A stretch of DNA of 64,000 nucleotides from Flavobacterium sp. (GTDB lineage Bacteria > Bacteroidota > Bacteroidia > Flavobacteriales > Flavobacteriaceae), in the NCBI RefSeq assembly GCF_039595935.1, contig NZ_JBCNKR010000005.1, positions 1 to 64,000 on the forward strand, read 5' to 3'. The notes under the pieces are model-generated. The model was not told where the DNA came from. It made no database searches and saw only the letters and a list, made by a program, of their open reading frames with translations. How positions within the stretch are numbered: the stretch's first letter is position 1; each line of letters starts with the position of its first letter. Shown piece after piece: positions 17,668 through 25,171 of the stretch. The translations under genes and the position numbers were made by a program.

Positions 17668-18528
17668 ATGAATCTAGCCCAAAAACTTGGATATCCTGAA
17701 AACACCAAACTTTTAATTATTCACGCCGATGATGCCGGATTATCACATTCTGAAAATCAGGCAACTATAAAAGCGCTTCAAAATGGCTCTGTGAATTCAT
17801 ATAGTATAATGGTGCCGTGTCCGTGGTTCTATGAAATGGCTGTTTTTGCTAAAAACAATACCAATTATGACTGCGGAATACATTTGACTTTAACCTGTGA
17901 ATGGGAAAATTATAAATTCGGACCTGTTCTTCCAGTTTCTGAAGTTCCAAGTCTAGTCGATCAAAACGGTTATTTTTATAAAACAAGAAAAGATTTTAAA
18001 GACAATGCAAAGCTTTCTGAAATAAAAAAAGAACTTACAGCTCAAATTGAAAAAGCATTACAATTTGGCATTAAACCAACACATCTCGACTCGCACATGT
18101 GCAGTGTTGGCGTAACTCCTGAAATTTTGGAGATTTACAAAGACCTTGGAAAAACATATAATTTACCTGTTTTCATTAATAAGGCTTTTGTAGAATCTAT
18201 AAGCTTATCTGAAGAAAAATATAATTTTGAAGATATTCTTTTGGCAGACAATCTTTTAATTGGATATTATGATGATTTCGAAAAAGGGAAACTTAGAGAA
18301 TCTTACGAAAAAGCTTTAGACAATATTCATTCTGGTTTTAATGTTTTTCTGCTTCATCCGGCTTTTGATGATTTTGAAATGCAGGGCATTACAATAAACC
18401 ATCCCAATTTTGGCTCAGCATGGCGTCAGATTGATTTTGATTTTTTTACAGGTGATGAATGCAAAGCAAAACTAAAAGAAAATGGAATCCAGTTAATTAC
18501 CTGGAAAGAAATTGGCGCGATTAGATAA
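17668..18528 (+). CDS. YdjC/ChbG-family carbohydrate deacetylase
   Basis: The 286-residue cytoplasmic protein begins its fold with [16 protein letters not shown], where the Asp pair supplies the general base and a metal ligand. It continues with [12 protein letters not shown] and THLDSHMCS, whose His residues complete the metal site. That pattern is the ChbG/HpnK branch of polysaccharide-deacetylase-like enzymes, which de-N-acetylate short amino-sugar oligomers. No signal peptide is present. It stands alone between tgt (divergent) and a small acidic gene, so the physiological sugar is unknown. Confidence 0.88.
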   Translation: MNLAQKLGYPENTKLLIIHADDAGLSHSENQATIKALQNGSVNSYSIMVPCPWFYEMAVFAKNNTNYDCGIHLTLTCEWENYKFGPVLPVSEVPSLVDQNGYFYKTRKDFKDNAKLSEIKKELTAQIEKALQFGIKPTHLDSHMCSVGVTPEILEIYKDLGKTYNLPVFINKAFVESISLSEEKYNFEDILLADNLLIGYYDDFEKGKLRESYEKALDNIHSGFNVFLLHPAFDDFEMQGITINHPNFGSAWRQIDFDFFTGDECKAKLKENGIQLITWKEIGAIR

Positions 18529-18618
18529 TGTGAATACTGCAATATCCCGATTCCAAAAATGTAACAAACAAAAACCTTTGATTTCCTAATTTTATAAAAC
18601 ACTTAAAATATTGAAATC

Positions 18619-18915
18619 ATGATAAACTCAGAAAATAAAAACACAGCAAAAGAAGATCAAATTGAAAGAAATCTGGAAGATTTAAATTATCCGCCAAATG
18701 AAGACATTTACAGTCAGGAAGATGAATTAGATATTGATGCTGAAGATATTTCTAATGACAGAACTATCAATCAAAACAATCACGAATGGAAGCAAAACAG
18801 TGACAAACTTGGCGCTGATCTGGATGTTCCGGGTTCAGAACTTGATGACGATCAGGAAGAACTAGGTTCAGAAGACGAAGAAAATAATTTCTACAGCGAG
18901 GGCGATACCAACTAA
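18619..18915 (+). CDS. Small acidic hypothetical protein
   Basis: The 98-residue product is strongly acidic (many Asp/Glu, with Asn and Gln), has no hydrophobic core, cysteine, signal peptide or membrane segment, and is probably disordered. Motif-like pieces are YPPNEDIY and LDVPGSELDDDQEELGSEDEEN. Short acidic proteins ending this way recur in Flavobacterium genomes, but I know of no function. It starts 90 nt after the deacetylase gene and ends 35 nt before a hairpin repeat. A second, unrelated acidic protein lies at 58664-59038. Confidence 0.65.
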   Translation: MINSENKNTAKEDQIERNLEDLNYPPNEDIYSQEDELDIDAEDISNDRTINQNNHEWKQNSDKLGADLDVPGSELDDDQEELGSEDEENNFYSEGDTN

Positions 18916-18950
18916 AAAGTCAAACCTAACAAATTTCTACTACCACTTTT

Positions 18951-19017
18951 TTTGCCACAGATTACACAGATTCAATTGATTTTTAAAATCATTACAATCT
19001 GTGTAATCTGTGGCAAA
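18951..19017. repeat. GCCACAGATT hairpin repeat, copy 1
   Basis: A perfect 22-bp inverted repeat (18951-18972 with 18996-19017) begins TTTGCCACAGATTACACAGA. The same sequence family occurs near 42229-42365 and 62219-62284. It may also terminate transcription after the acidic gene. Confidence 0.85.
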
Positions 19018-19116
19018 TTTTTATATACAATTATTAATTTCTTGTATTTTCATGAAATCTGATAAAAAAAGAGCAAAAAAATTTAACAATTGAAACAAAC
19101 TAAAGCAGAAAATGAT

Positions 19117-19147
19117 TTGTCTCCCCGCAAAATAACCTTTACTTTTG
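19117..19147 (+). promoter_or_regulatory. Transketolase operon promoter
   Basis: TTG at 19117-19119, a 20-nt spacer and TACTTTTG at 19140-19147 match the consensus. The ATG follows 26 nt later. Confidence 0.75.
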
Positions 19148-19173
19148 CTCCAGTTTAAACTTTTACATATAAA

Positions 19174-20022
19174 ATGAAGCCTAACACACAACAATTAAGC
19201 GATTTAACTATCCAAGTTAGAAGAGATATTCTTCGAATGGTACATGCTGTCAACTCAGGTCACCCAGGTGGTTCTTTAGGTTGTACTGAATTTTTGGTTA
19301 CCTTATACCAAAACATTATGGACCGCAAAGAAGGTTTTGATATGAACGGAATTGGAGAAGATTTATTCTTTCTTTCAAACGGACACATCTCTCCTGTATT
19401 CTATAGCGTTTTAGCAAGAAGCGGTTATTTTCCGGTTTCAGAATTGGCTACTTTCAGATTATTAGATTCTCGTTTACAAGGACATCCAACAACTCATGAA
19501 GGTTTACCTGGGGTTCGTATTGCGTCTGGTTCGTTAGGGCAAGGTTTATCTGTAGCTCTTGGAGCAGCGCAAGCTAAAAAATTAAACAAAGACAATCATA
19601 TCGTTTATAGTTTACACGGAGACGGAGAATTACAAGAAGGTCAAAACTGGGAAGCTATCATGTATGCTTCTGCTAAAAAAGTAGACAACATTATTGCAAC
19701 TGTCGATCTTAACGGTAAACAAATTGACGGAACAACAGATGAAGTTCTGCCAATGGGAAGCATCCGCGCTAAGTTTGAAGCTTTTGGATGGGATGTTTTA
19801 GATATTGAAGAAGGAAACAGTATTGACGCTATTCTTGCTGGTTTAACTGATGCTAAATCTAGAACAGGAAAAGGAAAACCAGTTTGTATTTTATTACATA
19901 CAGAAATGGGTAATGGAGTTGATTTCATGATGCACACACATGCTTGGCATGGTAAAGCACCAAACAACGACCAGCTGGCAGCTGCTTTAGCTCAAAACGT
20001 TTCAACTTTAGCCGATTATTAA
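19174..20022 (+). CDS. Transketolase, N-terminal (thiamine diphosphate-binding) subunit
   Basis: This half carries the diphosphate-binding part of transketolase. Visible are VNSGHPGGSLGCTEFL, SLHGDGELQEGQNWEA (the GDG...N metal-binding motif) and MHTHAWHGKAPNN. At 282 residues it is the usual length of the split-type N subunit. It pairs with the next gene to move two-carbon units between sugar phosphates in the pentose phosphate pathway. The two halves are separate genes here, as in many Bacteroidetes and archaea. A heptamer array of about 60 bp separates them. Confidence 0.95.
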   Translation: MKPNTQQLSDLTIQVRRDILRMVHAVNSGHPGGSLGCTEFLVTLYQNIMDRKEGFDMNGIGEDLFFLSNGHISPVFYSVLARSGYFPVSELATFRLLDSRLQGHPTTHEGLPGVRIASGSLGQGLSVALGAAQAKKLNKDNHIVYSLHGDGELQEGQNWEAIMYASAKKVDNIIATVDLNGKQIDGTTDEVLPMGSIRAKFEAFGWDVLDIEEGNSIDAILAGLTDAKSRTGKGKPVCILLHTEMGNGVDFMMHTHAWHGKAPNNDQLAAALAQNVSTLADY

Positions 20023-20023
20023 A

Positions 20024-20083
20024 AAGCTTTAAGCAGTAAGCATTAAGCTTTAAGCCTATTGCCTACAGCCTATTGCGTATAGC
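20024..20083. repeat. Heptanucleotide array between the transketolase genes
   Basis: Eight consecutive 7-bp units: five of AAGCNNN type (20024-20058), then TTGCCTA, CAGCCTA and TTGCGTA (20059-20079), with a partial ninth. Unit sequence is shared with the array in the infC-rpmI spacer. Confidence 0.88.
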
Positions 20084-20094
20084 AAAAAATAAAA

Positions 20095-21048
20095 ATGAAA
20101 AAATACGAAAATACAGGAAGCAAAGATACTCGTTCTGGTTTTGGAGCGGGAATGACTGAACTAGGTCAAAAAAACGAAAATGTTGTGGCATTATGTGCCG
20201 ACTTAATTGGATCATTAAAATTTGATGATTTCAAGAAAAATCACCCAGAGCGTTTTTTCCAAATTGGAATTGCAGAAGCTAACATGATTGGTATCGCTGC
20301 AGGTTTAACAATTGGAGGAAAAATTCCATTTACAGGAACTTTCGCTAACTTCTCAACAGGAAGAGTTTACGATCAAATTCGTCAATCTGTTGCTTACTCA
20401 GATAAAAATGTAAAAATCTGTGCTTCTCACGCTGGTTTAACTTTAGGAGAAGATGGTGCAACTCACCAGATCTTAGAAGATATCGGATTAATGAAAATGT
20501 TACCGGGAATGACTGTAATCAATACTTGTGATTACAACCAGACTAAAGCCGCTACTATTGCATTGGCAGATCACCACGGTCCAGCTTATTTACGTTTCGG
20601 ACGTCCAGTTGTACCTAACTTTACTCCTGCTGAAGAACCATTCGTGATTGGAAAGGCGATTTTATTAAATGAAGGAACTGATGTAACAATCGTTGCAACA
20701 GGTCACTTAGTTTGGGAAGCTCTTATCGCTGCTGAAGCTTTAGAAGCAAAAGGAATTTCCGCTGAAGTTATCAATATTCATACAATCAAACCTCTTGACG
20801 AAGAAGCTATCTTAAAATCTGTTGCAAAAACTAAATGTGTTGTAACTGCTGAAGAGCACAACTACCTTGGAGGTCTTGGAGAAAGTGTTTCAGGAGTATT
20901 AGCATTAAACAATCCAGCTCCACAAGAATTTGTTGCTGTAAAAGATAGTTTTGGTGAATCTGGAACTCCTGAGCAATTGATGGAAAAATACAAATTAAAC
21001 AATCAGGCGATTGTTGAAGCTGTAGAAAGAGTAATCAAAAGAAAGTAA
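20095..21048 (+). CDS. Transketolase, C-terminal (pyrimidine-binding) subunit
   Basis: The 317-residue protein holds the pyrimidine-binding and C-terminal transketolase domains. FFQIGIAEANMIGIAAGL contains the Glu that activates the cofactor, SHAGLTLGEDGATHQ the substrate-binding histidine region, and VVTAEEHNYLGGLGESV the C-terminal domain signature. It functions with the preceding subunit as a heterotetramer-like pair. The spacing of 72 nt and common direction indicate an operon, closed by a strong terminator. Confidence 0.95.
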   Translation: MKKYENTGSKDTRSGFGAGMTELGQKNENVVALCADLIGSLKFDDFKKNHPERFFQIGIAEANMIGIAAGLTIGGKIPFTGTFANFSTGRVYDQIRQSVAYSDKNVKICASHAGLTLGEDGATHQILEDIGLMKMLPGMTVINTCDYNQTKAATIALADHHGPAYLRFGRPVVPNFTPAEEPFVIGKAILLNEGTDVTIVATGHLVWEALIAAEALEAKGISAEVINIHTIKPLDEEAILKSVAKTKCVVTAEEHNYLGGLGESVSGVLALNNPAPQEFVAVKDSFGESGTPEQLMEKYKLNNQAIVEAVERVIKRK

Positions 21049-21070
21049 TTTAATTTTCTTAAGCATAAAA

Positions 21071-21096
21071 AAAACCTCGAAGAAATTCGAGGTTTT
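21071..21096. terminator. Bidirectional terminator, transketolase / FKBP lipoprotein
   Basis: An 11-bp stem (21071-21081 with 21086-21096) with a GAAA loop is flanked by A and T runs, between two convergent genes. Confidence 0.88.
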
Positions 21097-21115
21097 TTTG
21101 TATCTAAACTTATCA

Positions 21116-22249
21116 TTATTGTTTTTGATAAGGATATGATTTATCTAAATGAATTCTTAATCTTCCAGCTGCTGTATAATCTGCAGGTAAAAAACTTCTA
21201 GGATTAACTATAGACTCTGGTTGTCCTTCGGTTTTAAGAGGTCCTGTTGGTCTTCTCGGAATTCCTCTTGGCTCAGTCTCGTCAGTATTTGGCGTATTCG
21301 GATTATCTGCAACCGGATCCCAAGGATAATAAGTACTTACTCCATTAAATACTCCATCTACCCATCCCACTTGATTCGTAGGTTTTGTAACCTCGTAATA
21401 AGTAGAGAATCCGTCTCCATCATCATCTGTATCTACATAATCAGGTATACCATCTTTATCTGTATCATCTGCCACCATAGTCGCAGGAGGAGTTGGATAT
21501 CTTGCTGTATCTCTAAAATCGTAAATATAACCATCTCTGTTTAAATCTTCATCAATATCCAAAACACCATCACCATCGTGATCTAATCTTTGCAGATCAA
21601 ATAATTTAAAACTAAATACCAAAGGAGAATAGGCAGGAATATTATCGATACCATTGCCATAATAACCAAGTCCGGAAGGTAAGAACATAACACCCGCTCC
21701 ATAATCTTTGTAAGTTATTGTCCCATCAGGAGATGCAGCATTTGCAGTTCCTGTTTTAAATTGAGGGAAAATTTCACCCCATCCATCTATTACAGATTGA
21801 GAAGAATACATATATAATTCAAAACTTCTGGATACACTATAAGAAGAATCAAACACAGTTCCATTTAATAAGCTTCCTGTATAAGCAACATTAACTCTGT
21901 CTGTATTTAATGGAGATAATCCAACTCCTTTGTTTAGAGTTAAATAATATACTTTATAAGTAACATCGTGATTATAAACCTCTCTTGTTTGCAAAGGATA
22001 TGTCGTTTGATCCATGATAGAAACCTGCGATCCTCCAGCTGGAATTTTTTCAATTACAATATCAAAATCAGCTGAAACTGATTTTATATAATTCGTTTTT
22101 AAATATTTAACAATAGAGTCATTATCTGCTGCATACTGCTCCTTATAATCTCTCAAAGGAACTGTTTCCGGATCGTCATTGTCTTTATTACAAGAAACTA
22201 TAGCAATACTTGCAAGTAATAAAATAAAGTAATATTTAAATTTATTCAT
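21116..22249 (-). CDS. FKBP-type peptidyl-prolyl isomerase lipoprotein with calcium-type repeats
   Basis: The 377-residue lipoprotein has a lipobox ending SIAIVSC at residue 20. An FKBP domain (about 105-215) shows VNVAYTGSLLNGTVFDSS and the closing LVFSFKLFDLQ. Directly after it come DHDGDGVLDIDEDLNRDG and DTDKDGIPDYVDTDDDGDG, which are thrombospondin type 3-like Asp-rich calcium-binding repeats. The C-terminal ~120 residues are Pro/Thr-rich. Flavobacteria use FKBP lipoproteins such as GldI in gliding and secretion; this one is longer and not an obvious GldI. It probably assists folding of exported proteins at the outer membrane. Confidence 0.88.
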   Translation of the reverse strand: MNKFKYYFILLLASIAIVSCNKDNDDPETVPLRDYKEQYAADNDSIVKYLKTNYIKSVSADFDIVIEKIPAGGSQVSIMDQTTYPLQTREVYNHDVTYKVYYLTLNKGVGLSPLNTDRVNVAYTGSLLNGTVFDSSYSVSRSFELYMYSSQSVIDGWGEIFPQFKTGTANAASPDGTITYKDYGAGVMFLPSGLGYYGNGIDNIPAYSPLVFSFKLFDLQRLDHDGDGVLDIDEDLNRDGYIYDFRDTARYPTPPATMVADDTDKDGIPDYVDTDDDGDGFSTYYEVTKPTNQVGWVDGVFNGVSTYYPWDPVADNPNTPNTDETEPRGIPRRPTGPLKTEGQPESIVNPRSFLPADYTAAGRLRIHLDKSYPYQKQ

Positions 22250-22328
22250 TATTGTTAATTTTTTAGGTGCGCAAGATACAATATTGATTTATTTTTGTAA
22301 AGAATTTAACTTCGATTTTAGAAAAATT

Positions 22329-22727
22329 ATGAGAATAGATAAATACCTATGGTGCGTGCGATATTATAAGACCAGAAACATGGTAACTGAAGCCTGCAAA
22401 AAGAACCAGGTTACTGTAAATGGGCAGGTTGCAAAACCATCAAAAGAGGTTTTTCCTACTGATCGAATTACCTTTAGAAAAGATCAGATTACACAAATTA
22501 TAACGGTGTTGGATATTCCGGAAAATCGTGTTGGCGCTAAACTTGTCGATATATACCGCAAAAACGAAACGCCGCCTGAAGCTTATGCACATTTAGAAAT
22601 GCTAAAACTTTCAAAAGAACATTATCGTAAAAGCGGAGCCGGAAGACCTACTAAAAAAGACCGAAGAGACATTGATGATTACGGAAGCGATTTTATCGAC
22701 GACGAAGAACACGAAGATGAAATTTAA
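22329..22727 (+). CDS. S4-domain RNA-binding protein, Hsp15-like
   Basis: From the ATG at 22329 the product has 132 residues and begins MRIDKYLWCVRYYKTRNMV, the S4 fold opening of Hsp15/HslR-type proteins. TVNGQVAKPSKEVFPTDRI follows, and the tail is acidic. Hsp15 rescues stalled 50S subunits carrying nascent chains. A longer frame from 22284 exists, but a -7 element TATTTTTG at 22290-22297 lies within it, so transcription should start after 22297 and the inner ATG is preferred. It is followed by a heptamer array and a phosphoribosyltransferase gene. Confidence 0.88.
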   Translation: MRIDKYLWCVRYYKTRNMVTEACKKNQVTVNGQVAKPSKEVFPTDRITFRKDQITQIITVLDIPENRVGAKLVDIYRKNETPPEAYAHLEMLKLSKEHYRKSGAGRPTKKDRRDIDDYGSDFIDDEEHEDEI

Positions 22728-22744
22728 AATCAAAAAATCTGAAT

Positions 22745-22772
22745 TCTAAAATCTAAAATCTAAAATTCTAAT
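22745..22772. repeat. Heptanucleotide array TCTAAAA
   Basis: Three exact TCTAAAA units (22745-22765) and a diverged fourth lie between the S4 gene and the phosphoribosyltransferase gene. Confidence 0.75.
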
Positions 22773-22796
22773 CGTATTTTAGCAAAAAAATAAATC

Positions 22797-23297
22797 ATGA
22801 GCAAAAATATCATTTTAACCAATCAGGAAATCGAACACAAAATAAAACGTATCGCATATCAAATTTACGAGACATTTGTAGACGAAGACGAAGTGGTAAT
22901 TGCCGGAATTGCTTCCAGCGGTTCTATTTTTGCTCAAAAAATTGTTACGGCACTAAACAGTATCTCTACACTAAAAGTATCCTTTTGCGAAGTTAAAGTT
23001 GACAAACAAAATCCGCAATTACCAATACAAACCTCTTTGTCTCCACAAGAATATTCAAACAAAGGATTAGTTTTGGTTGATGATGTCTTAAATTCAGGCA
23101 CAACATTAATCTATGCCGTACGTCATTTTCTGGATGTACCGCTTAAAAAATTCAAAACAGCGGTACTCGTAGACCGAAATCATAAAAAATACCCAGTGAA
23201 AGCCGATTTTAAAGGCATTTCCTTATCGACTTCTTTATTAGAGCATGTTCAGGTTGTTTTTGATGAAAAAGGAGACAGTTACGCCTTTTTAAGCTAA
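22797..23297 (+). CDS. Phosphoribosyltransferase-domain protein, PyrR-like
   Basis: The 166-residue protein has the PRPP-binding signature LVLVDDVLNSGTTL (about 91-104). VLVDRNHKKYPVKADFKG follows, closely resembling PyrR, the bifunctional pyrimidine-operon attenuator and uracil phosphoribosyltransferase. I see no pyrimidine genes nearby and no PyrR RNA-binding site, so the regulatory role is unproven and it could simply be a salvage-type enzyme. Its stop overlaps the end of the convergent shikimate kinase gene by 9 nt. Confidence 0.85.
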   Translation: MSKNIILTNQEIEHKIKRIAYQIYETFVDEDEVVIAGIASSGSIFAQKIVTALNSISTLKVSFCEVKVDKQNPQLPIQTSLSPQEYSNKGLVLVDDVLNSGTTLIYAVRHFLDVPLKKFKTAVLVDRNHKKYPVKADFKGISLSTSLLEHVQVVFDEKGDSYAFLS

Positions 23298-23807
23298 TAA
23301 CTGTAAAATATCCTCAACCGTTTCGTCGACAGTTTTATTATCTACTACAACTTTATGTTGTGCGTGGTTATAATAAAAGCTTCTGTCGAATAAATGCTTT
23401 GCAATAAACTCTTTCATTTCTTCTTCGTCCATATCTGCAATTAAAGGACGTTTACTTTTATTATGTACCAATCTATTATATAAAGTCTCAATAGAAGCCT
23501 TTAAATAAATAGAAACAATATCTTCTCGTTGAAGTAATAAATGATTATTGGCATAACATGGCGTTCCTCCGCCCAAACCAATAATATTATTTTCCGGAGA
23601 TTGGAGTAATTCCAGAAACATTTCATGCTCTAATTTTCTAAAATAGATTTCTCCATGCTGCTCAAAAATCTCTTTGATTGATAAATTTACCTTTTTTTCG
23701 ATGTAAACATCCAAATCAAGAAACGGAATATTTGTAATTTTTGATAGATTTTGGGCAATTGTTGACTTTCCGCAGCCCATATATCCTAATAAGACGATTT
23801 TTTTCAT
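23289..23807 (-). CDS. aroK: Shikimate kinase
   Basis: It phosphorylates shikimate at the 3-hydroxyl in chorismate synthesis. The 172-residue length is normal. Visible are the P-loop LLGYMGCGKSTIAQ (about 5-18), FLDLDVYIEK with the shikimate-binding Asp, the Arg in IYFRKLE, GLGGGTPCYANN for the substrate pocket, and the lid region NKSKRPL. It is the only aromatic-pathway gene in the window. It converges on the PyrR-like gene with a 9-nt overlap. Confidence 0.95.
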   Translation of the reverse strand: MKKIVLLGYMGCGKSTIAQNLSKITNIPFLDLDVYIEKKVNLSIKEIFEQHGEIYFRKLEHEMFLELLQSPENNIIGLGGGTPCYANNHLLLQREDIVSIYLKASIETLYNRLVHNKSKRPLIADMDEEEMKEFIAKHLFDRSFYYNHAQHKVVVDNKTVDETVEDILQLLA

Positions 23808-23878
23808 TCTAATAAAACCCTATAAACTAAGGGATTGTAAATTTTGGTTAAAAAAAGACAAATTTAAAACAAAATTGC

Positions 23879-23917
23879 TTGGAAATAATAAAATAAACTC
23901 CTTATATTTGCACCCGC
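23879..23917 (+). promoter_or_regulatory. tRNA cluster promoter, stable-RNA type
   Basis: TTG at 23879-23881, a 21-nt spacer and TATATTTG at 23903-23910 are followed directly by CACCCGC. That downstream sequence is the same as behind the three promoters at the left edge. Confidence 0.78.
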
Positions 23918-23934
23918 AATCAAGAAATCAAAAT

Positions 23935-24007
23935 GACTCGATAGCTCAGTCGGTAGAGCACATCACTTTTAATGATGGGGTCCTGGGTTCGAGCCCCAGT
24001 CGGGTCA
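23935..24007 (+). tRNA. tRNA-Lys (anticodon TTT)
   Basis: 73 nt fold as a full cloverleaf: acceptor GACTCGA with TCGGGTC (one G-U), D-arm GCTC/GAGC, anticodon stem CATCA/TGATG with loop CTTTTAA, and T-arm CTGGG/CCCAG with TTCGAGC. CCA is not encoded. Confidence 0.97.
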
Positions 24008-24048
24008 CAAAATTTGTGATTTACAAAATAAGTTTTCTTGAAAGCAAT

Positions 24049-24121
24049 GACTCGATAGCTCAGTCGGTAGAGCACATCACTTTTAATGATGGGGTCCTGG
24101 GTTCGAGCCCCAGTCGGGTCA
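24049..24121 (+). tRNA. tRNA-Lys (anticodon TTT), second copy
   Basis: Identical in sequence to the first tRNA-Lys over all 73 nt, 41 nt downstream of it. It is a recent or gene-converted tandem duplicate. Confidence 0.97.
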
Positions 24122-24164
24122 CAAAAAGGTCGAGTATTAATTTACTTGACCTTTTTTCATTTTT

Positions 24165-24247
24165 GGCCATGTGGAGAAACGGTAGACTCGCCATCTTGAG
24201 GGGGTGGTGCTCGTAAGGGCGTGAGGGTTCAAATCCCTCCATGGTCA
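24165..24247 (+). tRNA. tRNA-Leu (anticodon GAG)
   Basis: 83 nt with a long variable arm as expected for tRNA-Leu. Acceptor GGCCATG pairs with CATGGTC (one G-U), the anticodon stem CCATC/GGTGG encloses loop TTGAGGG, and the T-arm is GAGGG/CCCTC with TTCAAAT. CCA is not encoded. Confidence 0.95.
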
Positions 24248-24258
24248 CTATAAAATTG

Positions 24259-24290
24259 AAAAGCCTGAGAATCTAGATTCTCAGGCTTTT
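24259..24290 (+). terminator. Terminator of the tRNA cluster
   Basis: A perfect palindrome (24259-24274 with 24275-24290, centre CTAG) ends in a T run, 12 nt after tRNA-Leu. Confidence 0.88.
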
Positions 24291-24554
24291 TTATGGTTCA
24301 AAAATTTTTCAGATTCTTTATTTAGCAAATTTGTATTTACATATCCAATATTGTAAAATCTCTCAAAAAAATATTTCTTACATTCGTTTAATAAAATTAA
24401 AATGATTCCCTGTTTACTATTTGTAATTAAATATAATTAACACCAAGAGACTAATGAAATACTACAAATACATTTAATATTATGCTTAGCATTTATCTTT
24501 AACTCATGTACAAGTGTAAAGCTCCCTTCAAAAGAAATACCTAATGATTTAGAA

Positions 24555-24998
24555 ATGACTAATGATGAAGGAATTGTTATTGGTGCTATTTCTATAGACA
24601 AAAGAAATTATGCTAACGGAGTATATCTCTATTACAGTCAACAGAATGAAACTGACGAAAAAAAGTTCGATATAATAAAAATTGTGCCTCCGCAAACTTT
24701 CTATGTTCACTATGAACCAGACTTATTTGATGAATATAAAGCCGTACATTATTTTAAAATTAAAAAACCAAAAGGGAAATATTCTTTTTTTGGCAGGAAA
24801 GTCGTTCATCATGGAGTACAGCAATATACATATTTAACATATCCAATCGATTTTCCTTTTGAAATACAAAGCGGGAAAATAAAATATATTGGAGAAATAA
24901 ATTTTAAAAAAGACGAAACTTTTGAAATAAATGATAAATCTGAAAGAGATCTAAATAAATTAAAAGAAATGTTCCCTACATTAATAATAGAAAAATAA
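24555..24998 (+). CDS. Lipoprotein-like hypothetical with frameshifted signal peptide
   Basis: The open frame from the ATG at 24555 encodes 147 residues with no recognised domain. Upstream in the same frame the sequence reads LILCLAFIFNSCTSVKLPSK, a typical lipoprotein signal ending in an S-C lipobox, but it has no start codon. An ATG at 24454 opens MKYYKYI in another frame and meets a stop at once. One extra T in the ATTTA at 24472-24476 would join the two into a normal lipoprotein of 181 residues. So this is a broken, phase-variable or mis-sequenced gene. No co-transcribed neighbours are apparent. Confidence 0.6.
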   Translation: MTNDEGIVIGAISIDKRNYANGVYLYYSQQNETDEKKFDIIKIVPPQTFYVHYEPDLFDEYKAVHYFKIKKPKGKYSFFGRKVVHHGVQQYTYLTYPIDFPFEIQSGKIKYIGEINFKKDETFEINDKSERDLNKLKEMFPTLIIEK

Positions 24999-25101
24999 AT
25001 ATTTTTTTTCTATTACTAATAACCTTAACAGCATTATAATTTACTTCATAAAAATCTTCTAAAGTGAATTATTATCTATTTCATAACAATATTGATTTTA
25101 T

Positions 25102-25142
25102 AAAAAAGCCTCTCAAAGTCTTAAAACTTTGAAAGGCTTTTT
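25102..25142 (-). terminator. Terminator after the LRR protein gene
   Basis: A 17-bp stem with one mismatch (25103-25119 with 25126-25142) runs into a T run on the minus strand, 30 nt after the stop at 25172. Confidence 0.82.
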
Positions 25143-25171
25143 AAAACCAGAATCAAATCCAGCACCTAAAT

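Noticed and set aside
22284..22328. Longer N-terminus for the S4 protein
   Set aside because: A -7 element at 22290-22297 lies inside the extension, and homologous S4 proteins begin at the MRIDKYLW position.
23875..24216. Plus-strand open frame over the tRNA cluster, and the minus-strand frame 24060-24248
   Set aside because: Both are translations of the tRNA genes; the repeated peptide comes from the duplicated tRNA-Lys.
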